Below, one piece after another: positions 21,346-29,322 of a stretch of 29,322 nt of DNA. The notes below the pieces were generated by a model. That model saw only the letters and a program-made list of their open reading frames with translations. It was not told where the DNA came from and did not search any database. The stretch covers positions 1 through 29,322 of IMG/VR virus record IMGVR_UViG_3300037042_002218; one strand, written 5' to 3'. The position numbers and the translations under genes were made by a program. Source of the DNA: a virus. Each line of letters opens with the position of its first letter. The first letter of the stretch is position 1.

Positions 21346-21822
21346 TTAAGGAACGGTTATTGAAAGTGTCTGACATACAGGATAAACTGACTTTGCACCA
21401 ACAAATCTAAACTCAAAATAGTATGTCCCCGTTACAAATGTTGTTAATCCTAATTGGGATGGGGTAAATGGTACGGCTCTACTTGTTGTGGTAAATGTTG
21501 TTGAACCTGTGGTAAGTGTTGATGCACTATCAATTAATCTCCAAGGCTTATAATAAGTTTGACCCGCAGCCATTGCGTGTAAAGTATATATTTGTAATGC
21601 ACCATTACTTCTTATAAATCCTTCCGCACCATTTCTTGTCCAAGTATTTGTAAATGTTACAGTTATACCTGTTGAAGTTATTGTCGTTGCACTAAATGAT
21701 GTAACAACCCCTGATACACTATTATCGTTTATATCTTGTATTATATCAATATCATATTCCGCCAAATCATAGTTTGGATATACGAAATTTTGATTATTTA
21801 CTTGTTTAATGTATTTTGACAT
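21346..21822 (-). CDS. Beta-rich tail-associated protein
   Basis: A 158-residue protein rich in threonine, serine and aromatic residues, mostly beta strand (VSGVVTSFSATTITSTGITV, then TGTYYFEFRFVGAKSVYPVC). This composition is typical of fibre-associated or Ig-like tail surface proteins. It lies 4 bp after the small gene at 21827 within the tail module. I do not know its exact role. Confidence 0.65.
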   Translation of the reverse strand: MSKYIKQVNNQNFVYPNYDLAEYDIDIIQDINDNSVSGVVTSFSATTITSTGITVTFTNTWTRNGAEGFIRSNGALQIYTLHAMAAGQTYYKPWRLIDSASTLTTGSTTFTTTSRAVPFTPSQLGLTTFVTGTYYFEFRFVGAKSVYPVCQTLSITVP

Positions 21823-21826
21823 ATTA

Positions 21827-22078
21827 TTAATTTGTTTTTAAACTTCCAGATACTATTAACCATTCTTCAGTTGATAATATATCTAATATTTGTTGTTTAT
21901 TATATTCCTCCGATTTTGTTTCTAATGATTGTACTGATGTTGGTATATTTCCCACATATTTTACAAATGTCTTATCAGTATTGGATACCCTTAAAGTATC
22001 TATACTACTTTCCAAAACCTCATTAAAATTGATCTTATCCACTTCAGATAAGTCAAACATTATATATTTAGTATCCAT
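21827..22078 (-). CDS. Small conserved-looking tail-module protein
   Basis: I take ATG 22078 (83 residues, [20 protein letters not shown]) as the start rather than an upstream ATG at 22096, because it leaves an 11-bp overlap with the lectin-like gene and because related proteins in my memory begin this way. The protein has the pattern [25 protein letters not shown] and [15 protein letters not shown], and resembles short proteins that follow tail fibre genes in Flavobacterium phages. A fibre assembly or chaperone role is inferred from position. Confidence 0.62.
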   Translation of the reverse strand: MDTKYIMFDLSEVDKINFNEVLESSIDTLRVSNTDKTFVKYVGNIPTSVQSLETKSEEYNKQQILDILSTEEWLIVSGSLKTN

Positions 22079-23339
22079 AATTAGATTTATTTGCATTAAA
22101 GTTATTTAAAATATTAGCACCTGATACTACACTTGGATATACAATAAACTCACTTAAACTTCCATTTGTATAATCACCACCGTTTCCTCTCATTAAGTTC
22201 CAACCAATTCCTGAAGTTCTTAAATTAGTTCTTGTTGTTGCAGTGGTAGTTTCTAATATACCATTTACATAAATGTTTATACTTGAACCTGCACTCCATA
22301 CACCAACAATATAATACCATGTATCATTTGACATAGTTGTTGTTGATATTGCACTTGTTTGTGCTATACCTGGTGTTGTTGTTACTACACCAGCTAAAAA
22401 TTTATTATCAGATTCTTTAGTTAAAAATAAACTCCACCCATTACCTGATGCGTCATTACCTCTCATCATAAATACTTTTTGTGTTGCACTTGTTGTTGTT
22501 TTAACCCATCCTCCCCACGTAAATGAACCTGTTGTTGATCCTGATGATGCTGCACCAAAATCAACCCAATCATTTGTTCCATCAAATGTAAAGAAACCTG
22601 GTGTTCCTCCTGACCATACAGGACCATTTGTTAATGTTCCATTATACGTTGTTCCTGTTGCAAGACTAAACCATGTTGTTCCTGTACCTGGATATGAATC
22701 TATACGATCATTAACCAATATATAATAACCATTAGTATATCCTGTTAAAGGTACAGGAGTTGGTGTAGGAGTTACGGTAGGTGTAGGAGTAGGCGTTGCG
22801 GTTGGTGGTACAGGTGTAGGAGTAATAGTAGGTGTTGGTGTAGGAGTTGGTGGTACAGGTGTACTTGTAGGAGTAGGAGTAACAGTAGGTGTAGGTGTTA
22901 CAGTAGATGTAGGGGTTGGAGTTGGAGTTGGACCACCAGGTGTTGGAGTAGGGGTTGGAGTAGGTGGAAAAGTACCAACACTTACAAGATATTCAAAATT
23001 ATATCCTGAACTTACAGTTGTTGCAGTGAATGTATATCCTGTTGCGGTTATTCCTGTTATTGTTGTATTTCTAATACCATTATCTCCGTTAATATCGTCA
23101 GTTGTATAATCTTTTCTAATTACATTAATTAGTGTTGTTGATGAGGGTGCAATTCTAACAACATTTCCTATATTAATAGGATAAATATATAAACCATCTA
23201 CTGTTGCAAATTCTTGATCAATTATACTATTATTCACATAAACCTGAACATTATCAATTGTATTATCAATTGATAATATCAATGAACCCTTTGCGGTTAA
23301 ATTAGTGTCTTGTTGTGATGGATATATTCTTGGTCCCAT
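22068..23339 (-). CDS. Tail fibre-like protein with PT linker and LamG lectin domain
   Basis: A 423-residue adhesin-like protein in three parts. Residues 1-120 are a beta domain that probably attaches to the virion. Residues 125-198 are an almost pure proline-threonine linker (TPTPTP units with S, V, I and G interruptions). Residues 200-415 form a concanavalin A-like / LamG (Laminin_G_3) domain: [44 protein letters not shown] and the ending [10 protein letters not shown]. Such domains bind carbohydrates, so it is a candidate receptor-binding or glycan-adhesion protein. It is encoded between the baseplate/propeller gene and small tail genes. Confidence 0.82.
   Translation of the reverse strand: MGPRIYPSQQDTNLTAKGSLILSIDNTIDNVQVYVNNSIIDQEFATVDGLYIYPINIGNVVRIAPSSTTLINVIRKDYTTDDINGDNGIRNTTITGITATGYTFTATTVSSGYNFEYLVSVGTFPPTPTPTPTPGGPTPTPTPTSTVTPTPTVTPTPTSTPVPPTPTPTPTITPTPVPPTATPTPTPTVTPTPTPVPLTGYTNGYYILVNDRIDSYPGTGTTWFSLATGTTYNGTLTNGPVWSGGTPGFFTFDGTNDWVDFGAASSGSTTGSFTWGGWVKTTTSATQKVFMMRGNDASGNGWSLFLTKESDNKFLAGVVTTTPGIAQTSAISTTTMSNDTWYYIVGVWSAGSSINIYVNGILETTTATTRTNLRTSGIGWNLMRGNGGDYTNGSLSEFIVYPSVVSGANILNNFNANKSNYGY
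22746..22967 (-). repeat. Proline-threonine coding repeat tract
   Basis: About 220 bp of degenerate hexamer repeat (GGTGTN units on the plus strand) that encodes the PT linker. Varied third positions show it is not a simple recent expansion, but internal repeats could still change length by recombination or slippage. Confidence 0.8.
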
Positions 23340-23345
23340 ATTGTA

Positions 23346-26300
23346 TTATCTATTTATTGCTACTGTATATGTTCTTGCACCAAACCCTGTTAATTCATTA
23401 AATGATAAACCTGAATTGTAAGATATGTATGCTTTATTATTAGTTGGATCTGAAGGTGCTATATTCATTTTACTAACGACCATTGTCTTTCCACTTTGTG
23501 CTGTTGCAGTATTAGTAAATAATATTGCACCAGGTGGTCTATTATTTGTAAATGTGACACCATAATCATTTGAAACCCATATTGCTGGAGGACCTGGTGC
23601 AAAATAAGCTGAATTATTTAAACACCAATACTTTCCGTCTGATGACATTGATATTTGAGTCGTAGCTGGAGTTGTAAATCCTGTCTTATATGTAAATGTT
23701 GCACCATAATCATTTGATATATAAACTCTTCTATCATCTGTTCCACCCGATTGACTAAACTCACCAAATAATCCAATGTATTGTCCACTATCAGAAAAAC
23801 AAACACTTTTCCAATATGCTTGTGGTGCATTTGTCAAATTTGTATATGTAGTTCCTGTTCCAATATTTACTGCCGATTTAGCGTAATTTATTGGATTATA
23901 TAAAAAAGTTCCTCCATCAGTACACATTATTAATCCACCTGTTGAATCCATATATACATCAGCATCATAATCATAACCAACCGCAGGATTTACTGTGTAC
24001 CATGTTGCACCATAATCATCTGAAACATACCACCCATCACCACCAAATGCAAGTGCTGAAATATGTTGACCATTTGAAGAACAATATATTGAATAATAAT
24101 ATGCTGTTGGTGACGTACTTATAAGACTCCAACTTACACCATAATTAGTTGATAAATATATTTTTTGTAATGCCCCCGAGGTTATAGCATAAAATCTTGT
24201 TCCATTAAAATTAATACAAAAATCTGTGTAAAATCTTGGTGAAGCACCTGTCCTTTCTGTAAATGTATATCCTCCATCAACTGAAACCCAAGGATAATAA
24301 GATTGTATCATAATATATTTACCATTTCTTAATGGAATTGTATTTAATCTAATTCCATATGTGTCAGCGGTATTATTAAAATCATCACAACTTTCCCAAA
24401 CATTTACACCTGTATAACCACTTGATTCCCAAAATGGTGCTAACGCATATAATGGACCATTTGTTGGGTCAGGTGAATTATAAATTAAACCATATAAAAA
24501 TGGGTCATTTGTAAAAACTGAACAACCACCATTATCATAATCATCTTTAGTAATTTCATACATACTGTATGGTTCATATGTTACATAATCTGTATCACCT
24601 GTTGGTACAATATTAAAATATCTAAATGATGATGTAAATCCTGTTGTTGAACCTGTTAATGAACCAACCTGATTGTCGTAATATATTGACCATAAATAAT
24701 TTGTATCTCTTAAATTTTCATTTGTAAAATCTGTCTTTATTTTATAACAAGTTTCAGGTGCTTCACAATAGTAATAAGCAAAATATCTATCTACATATTG
24801 TTGAGGATTAACATTAAATTGTATTAATTCAACTTTAGTTAATTCCCTGTTAGTTAAATTAAATGCCTCAATCTTATTCCACGTGAAATACTGTTCGTTT
24901 ATTTTGATTATATCGTTTGGTTTAAGGTTTTGTATGTCATTATATTTAAGGTCAAAATAACCACTTAAAAACCTTGTATTAGGGTCATATAAATTTGTTA
25001 TTCTATTTTTATAGAATGTATTGTATGAATCATTTTCAGTATAAGTATTATATGTTTGTACTCCAATATCAACTGGTTGTTCTGAATTAAATAATATACA
25101 GAAACTATCATTATTTATTTTATCTGTATCATTTAAACCCATTGGCATTGTATGGGATATTGTTGGTATTAAATCAAAGTTAGTTGGTGTACCTCCTGTT
25201 GAATTACCAATTTTAATTGAATATGTATTAGTTGGATAAGTTTGAAATACTTCACCAACTTGATCAACAAATGGATTTAATCCCATTAACCAAAAGAATA
25301 ATTTTGGTTTAGATTTAACTCCTTTATATAACCATCTAATTTGATTGTCATATGAACTTTGTTCACTTGAAGCTGAATAGTTTATACCTAATGGTAACCC
25401 AATATTATCATCCCATTTTCTAATTAATTCAGGTGAGAATATTGTATCAATTGTTTTTTCCTGTGATTTAAAATCTGTTGGGTTAAATATATTATTTTGT
25501 CCGTATATTCTATTATTTCGTAATTTAAAAATTCTATTTCCTTCATCTCCGTCTTCTTGATCTGTTAATAATAAATTACTTTCAATATAGTTTAATGCAG
25601 GTTCAACTGTAAATCCTTTATCAAAAGATAATTTAGGTGTCCAATCATATATATCACCTGTCCCCACATAAAAGTCATATGGTTCAATAATAATATCATT
25701 TGGTATATTAGGATTTGGTATAAATACTAAATTGAATTTCTTTGCTATTGAAGCAAGTAAATCAATTTGTTTAATATTTTGATCTATTACTAAACTAAAA
25801 TCAATTTCATCCCCATCCATAAAACTTACTGTACTTCCTACCGCTTTTGGTAAATATCTTAATGTACTAATGTCTGCAACAGGAACACCATCATAATCAA
25901 ATCCAAAATCAAATCCTTCTACTGCTGTCATTGTTAATCCACTTGTTCCTGCTGCTATCGTTCCAAATTCACTATAAGGAAACATATTAGCAAAACCATA
26001 AGTAATATCATCTAAACAATAACAAGGGACACCTGTATCTCTTTTACATACAAAAATATTTAATTGTGAAGGTGCAACTGTGCTACCACTATAAATCAAT
26101 TCAACACCTTCTTTTGGTAACTGTTGTATTGTATTTAATTTATAACTAAACTTTGTGGCTTCTGAACTAAAATATCCGTATAGATATAATGTCTTCATCC
26201 AAGGTGTATTGAAAAAATCTCCTGATATTGTATATCCTTGTTCCTTGAATATTAATTTAATTAAATTCCATATAGACAATGCTGGTTTTAATTGATTATC

Positions 26301-27053
26301 TAATAATCCGTTTTGAGGGGAATTAATATAATAATCTTGAACCCCTGCAGCGTACGCCGCACCAGCACTTGTATATCCACTAATAGGACTTGTTGATGTA
26401 TATATTCTTGTTTGTTCTGTAATTGTTGCACCACTTGTTGTACCAGATAAATTAGGTAATGTTGCACCACTTACATTTATATAGTTATAACCATTATGAA
26501 CAATTGGATAAAAATATTCCCATGGTTGTTCTTGGTCTCTGTAAAAATTAGATTGATACATTAATTCTGTTACACCTGTATAAATAAATGTATGATTGAA
26601 TGTATATTGTGGGTCATCAAAATTTAAATCTTTTAATAAATTGTTTCCTATCTGACCGAATAAATCTCCTATTGTTGAATATAAAGTAACATCATATTCT
26701 ACTTTACTATTCATAACAGATACTTTATTTAATCTCATATATCCCCTAAAATAAGATTGACTGTTAAGTAATACATCACAATTAACTCTCTTTGTTGCAT
26801 TAAAATATAATGATGTTGCATCAACATTAAAAAACGACTCAAAAAATCTATTATTCTTTTTGGAACCAGGTAAAGATAAACCAATTGATAAATCTGAATT
26901 TCGTTTGGCAATATCCTGTAACTCCGCAAAAGATTTATTAATCTTAATTGGAATATCACTATATAAATCTAATGTTTCATATTGTGTTTCACCTGTAATT
27001 GTTAAATGTGGGATACTCGTTTGTACCCTTAATACCGTTTGTTGTTGACTCAT
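23346..27053 (-). CDS. Tail/baseplate protein with C-terminal BNR beta-propeller
   Basis: A 1235-residue protein. The first ~750 residues follow the baseplate/tail family of Bacteroidota phages that opens with LYSDIPIKINKSFAELQDI, RNSDLSIGLSLPGSKKNNRF and FRGYMRLNKV, which form a hub-like, tail-tip structure. Residues ~910-1235 are a propeller with six Asp-box (S-x-D-x-G-x-x-W/F) motifs: SVDGGYTF (924), STNYGVSW (968), SDDYGATW (1011), SNDYGATF (1113), SNDYGVTF (1161) and SYNSGLSF (1211). BNR propellers are typical of sialidases and glycan-binding proteins. No catalytic arginine triad is evident, so binding is more likely than hydrolysis. The fusion puts a glycan-binding head on a tail-tip protein. 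Confidence 0.82.
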   Translation of the reverse strand: MSQQQTVLRVQTSIPHLTITGETQYETLDLYSDIPIKINKSFAELQDIAKRNSDLSIGLSLPGSKKNNRFFESFFNVDATSLYFNATKRVNCDVLLNSQSYFRGYMRLNKVSVMNSKVEYDVTLYSTIGDLFGQIGNNLLKDLNFDDPQYTFNHTFIYTGVTELMYQSNFYRDQEQPWEYFYPIVHNGYNYINVSGATLPNLSGTTSGATITEQTRIYTSTSPISGYTSAGAAYAAGVQDYYINSPQNGLLDNQLKPALSIWNLIKLIFKEQGYTISGDFFNTPWMKTLYLYGYFSSEATKFSYKLNTIQQLPKEGVELIYSGSTVAPSQLNIFVCKRDTGVPCYCLDDITYGFANMFPYSEFGTIAAGTSGLTMTAVEGFDFGFDYDGVPVADISTLRYLPKAVGSTVSFMDGDEIDFSLVIDQNIKQIDLLASIAKKFNLVFIPNPNIPNDIIIEPYDFYVGTGDIYDWTPKLSFDKGFTVEPALNYIESNLLLTDQEDGDEGNRIFKLRNNRIYGQNNIFNPTDFKSQEKTIDTIFSPELIRKWDDNIGLPLGINYSASSEQSSYDNQIRWLYKGVKSKPKLFFWLMGLNPFVDQVGEVFQTYPTNTYSIKIGNSTGGTPTNFDLIPTISHTMPMGLNDTDKINNDSFCILFNSEQPVDIGVQTYNTYTENDSYNTFYKNRITNLYDPNTRFLSGYFDLKYNDIQNLKPNDIIKINEQYFTWNKIEAFNLTNRELTKVELIQFNVNPQQYVDRYFAYYYCEAPETCYKIKTDFTNENLRDTNYLWSIYYDNQVGSLTGSTTGFTSSFRYFNIVPTGDTDYVTYEPYSMYEITKDDYDNGGCSVFTNDPFLYGLIYNSPDPTNGPLYALAPFWESSGYTGVNVWESCDDFNNTADTYGIRLNTIPLRNGKYIMIQSYYPWVSVDGGYTFTERTGASPRFYTDFCINFNGTRFYAITSGALQKIYLSTNYGVSWSLISTSPTAYYYSIYCSSNGQHISALAFGGDGWYVSDDYGATWYTVNPAVGYDYDADVYMDSTGGLIMCTDGGTFLYNPINYAKSAVNIGTGTTYTNLTNAPQAYWKSVCFSDSGQYIGLFGEFSQSGGTDDRRVYISNDYGATFTYKTGFTTPATTQISMSSDGKYWCLNNSAYFAPGPPAIWVSNDYGVTFTNNRPPGAILFTNTATAQSGKTMVVSKMNIAPSDPTNNKAYISYNSGLSFNELTGFGARTYTVAINR

Positions 27054-27056
27054 ATG

Positions 27057-28655
27057 TTAAAAACCTTGATTAGCAAAGAATGTATCTGCTGACTTAAATG
27101 TTATTCTATATTTGTTTAATTTTTGGTGTTTCTTTGTAACTGTATCAACTTGAGTAGATAATACCTGTAATGGTCTTAAATCCCAATAGATTTTATCTTG
27201 TCTATCCATTGGTGATATAAAATTAGGTCTAACTTCATATACTTGTGGTGATGAAAATAATTGTTCCAACCAATTAGCGGTAGGTACTGATAAATAATCC
27301 GACTCAACTACTAATTCTTGTGTTACATCTGTACCAAATGTCTTTGTACTTCTACCCACATTCACATCTGGTCCCGCACTATCTGTTGAAAAATATCTAC
27401 TATCGTATGATTGTGTGGTAATTTTTTGTGAATTTTGTCTATATGACTTGAATGTAAAATAATCATATCCACCTTTAGAGTTTAAAAAACATATTCTTGT
27501 ATTTTCAGGGAGACAATTATCATATAAATAAAAATAAAACATCTCACTTAAAGGACCAACTGGACCTATTGAAGAACGTGCAGTATTATTTGTTGGATAT
27601 GAATAACATAATTGAACTGTATAATAAGCAACATTATCAAAAGTCTGTCCTGTTAAGAATAGATTTTGTATATCCGCTGGACCACAAGGTAACGCAAACG
27701 GTTGTAATGTGTCTGTATAACCTGTTGGTGATGCGTATGTTGTTCCACTAAAATTTAATTGTTGTGACCAATATCCATTAGTACCTAATTGAACATTATT
27801 ACTATCATATAATCTAAAAACTGCGTAGTCTGCTTCTATCACCATTCTATCTCCTGATTGTCCGTTTAAATACCATAATACATAATTTTCATCAGGTTGT
27901 ATATACTGGATACGTGGTGCGTCTGTTAAGAACCTCGCCGTTTCACTCTGTTCAGGTACATTGGGATAATCCATCAAATATTGAGACATAGGTGACAATC
28001 GTCTATTAATATCCAATGTGTTGATTGTTAAACCTGTTCCCATAACTGTACCAATCTCTTGATCAAAGTTTGGTAATAGATATTTATCACTAATCATTTG
28101 AAATTGACCACCCACATAATCAAAAAATTCTCCTGTGTTGGTAAATCCTGATGCGGTAAAACCTGTTGCGGTAATACAGTTTGGTATATTTGTATAATGA
28201 TTTAAATTATTTGTTGGTGACCCACTATATTCTGTTACAGTTCCCCCTGTTGAATTAACATATCTATATCCATACTTAAAATTTGCTGTAATAATATTTG
28301 GATATGGGTTATTAATATTGATTGTATTGGTTGTATTAAACCAATCATTCTTCCAATAATATGTAAAATGTTCTGATTGAACATAATTTGACATATAGTT
28401 ATATGGTCTTAAATTGAAATAATAATAGTAAGTGCTACCTGTTAATAATGTATCAAAAGGAACCAATTGCATCCTTCCAACTTTAGTACCATCACCATAT
28501 AAATCCACATCTAATTCCATGTCAGATTCATATGTAGTACCCGTTAAAACTATATTATAGTTACCGCCTCGTTGATAAACCATATCGGTTGCTCTTCTTA
28601 ATTGTGAGTTGTTGTTCAACCCATTTGCGTATAAACTTGCGTATCCAAATGCCAT
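27057..28655 (-). CDS. Tail structural protein
   Basis: A 532-residue protein, rich in Y, N, T and S and mainly beta. Recognisable parts are the start MAFGYASLYANGLNNNSQLR, the motif LPENTRICFLNSKGGYDYF (about 385-403; an R-x-CFLN-x-GGYDYFTF element I associate with Bacteroidota phage tail proteins) and the ending HQKLNKYRITFKSADTFFAN. It precedes the baseplate/propeller gene by 3 bp. A distal tail or baseplate role is likely; precise function is unknown. Confidence 0.7.
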   Translation of the reverse strand: MAFGYASLYANGLNNNSQLRRATDMVYQRGGNYNIVLTGTTYESDMELDVDLYGDGTKVGRMQLVPFDTLLTGSTYYYYFNLRPYNYMSNYVQSEHFTYYWKNDWFNTTNTININNPYPNIITANFKYGYRYVNSTGGTVTEYSGSPTNNLNHYTNIPNCITATGFTASGFTNTGEFFDYVGGQFQMISDKYLLPNFDQEIGTVMGTGLTINTLDINRRLSPMSQYLMDYPNVPEQSETARFLTDAPRIQYIQPDENYVLWYLNGQSGDRMVIEADYAVFRLYDSNNVQLGTNGYWSQQLNFSGTTYASPTGYTDTLQPFALPCGPADIQNLFLTGQTFDNVAYYTVQLCYSYPTNNTARSSIGPVGPLSEMFYFYLYDNCLPENTRICFLNSKGGYDYFTFKSYRQNSQKITTQSYDSRYFSTDSAGPDVNVGRSTKTFGTDVTQELVVESDYLSVPTANWLEQLFSSPQVYEVRPNFISPMDRQDKIYWDLRPLQVLSTQVDTVTKKHQKLNKYRITFKSADTFFANQGF

Positions 28656-28664
28656 AGTATCTTT

Positions 28665-29159
28665 TTATTTATTAAAAATTATATTTATTCTATTCGTCAA
28701 TTCTTCATATCCTTCTTCACCCATCAATTCTGTTATTCTTGGGTCTTCAAATATTCTTTCAAATGATATATCCAAAAAGTTAGCAGGTTTTATTCCAAAC
28801 TTTTTTATGTTTGTTTGTATTGCAAAAGCAAAACTTTTGTCTGTCATAAATCTACCCTTTTTATTTCTACCTTTCAACCCTCTTTGTTTAATCCATGCCA
28901 TTAATGATCCAATCGGAACATATCCTTTATTTGGTAGTCTTCCTGATTGAACCCATTGACCATATTCAGCCATCAATATTTGTAATTCAGTTATAGGACC
29001 TTTTTTTACTGTTTGTACTTCAATACTATTTGCAAGTGTTCCTGATGCAACTTTATTACCAACACCTTTATATTTAGCAAACCCAAATGGGTATCTTTGT
29101 TCGTATAAAGATTGTCTAATTATATCTTCTAATATTGGTGCTATTGCTTCTAAGTCCAT
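28665..29159 (-). CDS. HK97 gp10-like tail component
   Basis: A 164-residue basic protein that fits the HK97 gp10 / tail completion family: helical start (IAPILEDIIRQSLYEQRYPF), then ASGTLANSIEVQTVK, LMAEYGQWVQSGRLPNKGYV, a basic loop (KQRGLKGRNKKGRF) and the ending GIKPANFLDISFERIF. The order 'SGxLxxSI ... YGxxVxxG ... F' is characteristic. These proteins attach at the tail-to-head interface. Its ATG overlaps the stop of the short PT peptide as TAATG. Confidence 0.72.
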   Translation of the reverse strand: MDLEAIAPILEDIIRQSLYEQRYPFGFAKYKGVGNKVASGTLANSIEVQTVKKGPITELQILMAEYGQWVQSGRLPNKGYVPIGSLMAWIKQRGLKGRNKKGRFMTDKSFAFAIQTNIKKFGIKPANFLDISFERIFEDPRITELMGEEGYEELTNRINIIFNK

Positions 29160-29242
29160 TATACCTCATTATAATTTATATACGGTAATGGTGTTGGAGT
29201 GGGAGTTGGGGTTGGTGTTGGGGTTATTTCTAATTCTTCCAT
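29159..29242 (-). CDS. 27-aa proline-threonine peptide
   Basis: A very short frame, ATG 29242 to TAA 29161-29159, giving MEELEI, then six TP units, then LPYINYNEV. It is coupled to the next gene by TAATG and begins 1 bp after the preceding stop, so the gene spacing is exactly what this operon uses elsewhere. The repeat resembles the PT linker of the lectin-like fibre gene. It may be a real mini-gene or a remnant of a larger PT-linker gene. Confidence 0.5.
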   Translation of the reverse strand: MEELEITPTPTPTPTPTPLPYINYNEV

Positions 29243-29243
29243 G

Positions 29244-29322
29244 TTATACTGGGTTTATAATTTGATAAGCGACAACATCAGTGTCACCATTATGATTTGA
29301 TGTTATTGTAAATGTTGATGAA
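29244..29322 (-). CDS. C-terminal end of a beta-rich protein (partial)
   Basis: The frame is open from the right edge of the window to TAA 29246-29244. The visible 25 residues (FTITSNHNGDTDVVAYQIIN within them) are beta-like and suit the end of a tail fibre or virion surface protein. Only the C-terminus can be seen, so no function is claimed. It lies directly upstream of the PT peptide in the tail module. Confidence 0.55.
   Translation of the reverse strand, partial: SSTFTITSNHNGDTDVVAYQIINPV

Noticed and set aside
22746-22967. Variable region of a diversity-generating retroelement
   Set aside because: No reverse transcriptase, no template repeat and no adenine-biased variation are visible in the window; the tract is a simple PT linker.

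Overview
The window is part of the genome of a tailed double-stranded DNA phage (Caudoviricetes). It carries both terminase subunits, portal, prohead protease, scaffold, major capsid protein, tape measure and a large set of tail proteins. The DNA is clearly AT-rich. Several proteins look like families I know from phages of Bacteroidota, especially Flavobacteriia-type phages: the tail/baseplate protein with a BNR propeller, the XkdF-type protease, the scaffold with beta repeats, and a sigma-like factor. Promoter-like boxes of the TTTG-N19-TAnnTTT type agree with such a host. Host assignment is an inference. I see no integrase, repressor of known family, DNA polymerase, lysis gene, tRNA or CRISPR array here.

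Layout. (1) 1-6902, minus strand: a tightly overlapping operon read right to left. It starts with small unknown genes, a two-zinc-ribbon/HTH protein and a sigma-70-like factor. Small cysteine-motif proteins and the small terminase follow, then a cargo of a SAM methyltransferase, two glycosyltransferases and an NPPF methyltransferase, then the large terminase and a partial gene that resembles a tail assembly chaperone. (2) 6903-7373: a 471-bp divergent intergenic region with several hairpins and no convincing gene. (3) 7374-11553, plus strand: small, mostly unrecognised proteins, probably early or middle genes, ending in a GNAT-like acetyltransferase. The gap at 8538-8900 is rich in signals: a promoter with an internal dyad, a candidate structured RNA, a terminator, a large inverted repeat and two consensus DnaA boxes. 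A terminator-plus-inverted-repeat module recurs at 11575-11651, and a 41-bp hairpin is duplicated in front of two small genes. (4) 11665-29322, minus strand: the structural operon. Read in the direction of transcription it runs tail fibre end, short PT peptide, gp10-like tail component, tail protein, 1235-aa baseplate/propeller protein, lectin-like fibre, small tail genes, tape measure, protease, scaffold, major capsid protein, abundant structural protein, small protein, portal, connector, small protein.

How it fits together. The plus-strand operon and the left minus-strand operon diverge from 6903-7373. The plus-strand operon meets the structural operon at a terminator near 11575-11601. A sigma-like factor and a DNA-binding zinc protein at the head of the terminase operon are the natural candidates for late-gene control. 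A TATATTTATAG-type box recurs in front of several late genes and could be their target. The glycosyltransferase and methyltransferase cargo between the terminase genes probably modifies virion, DNA or host glycans.
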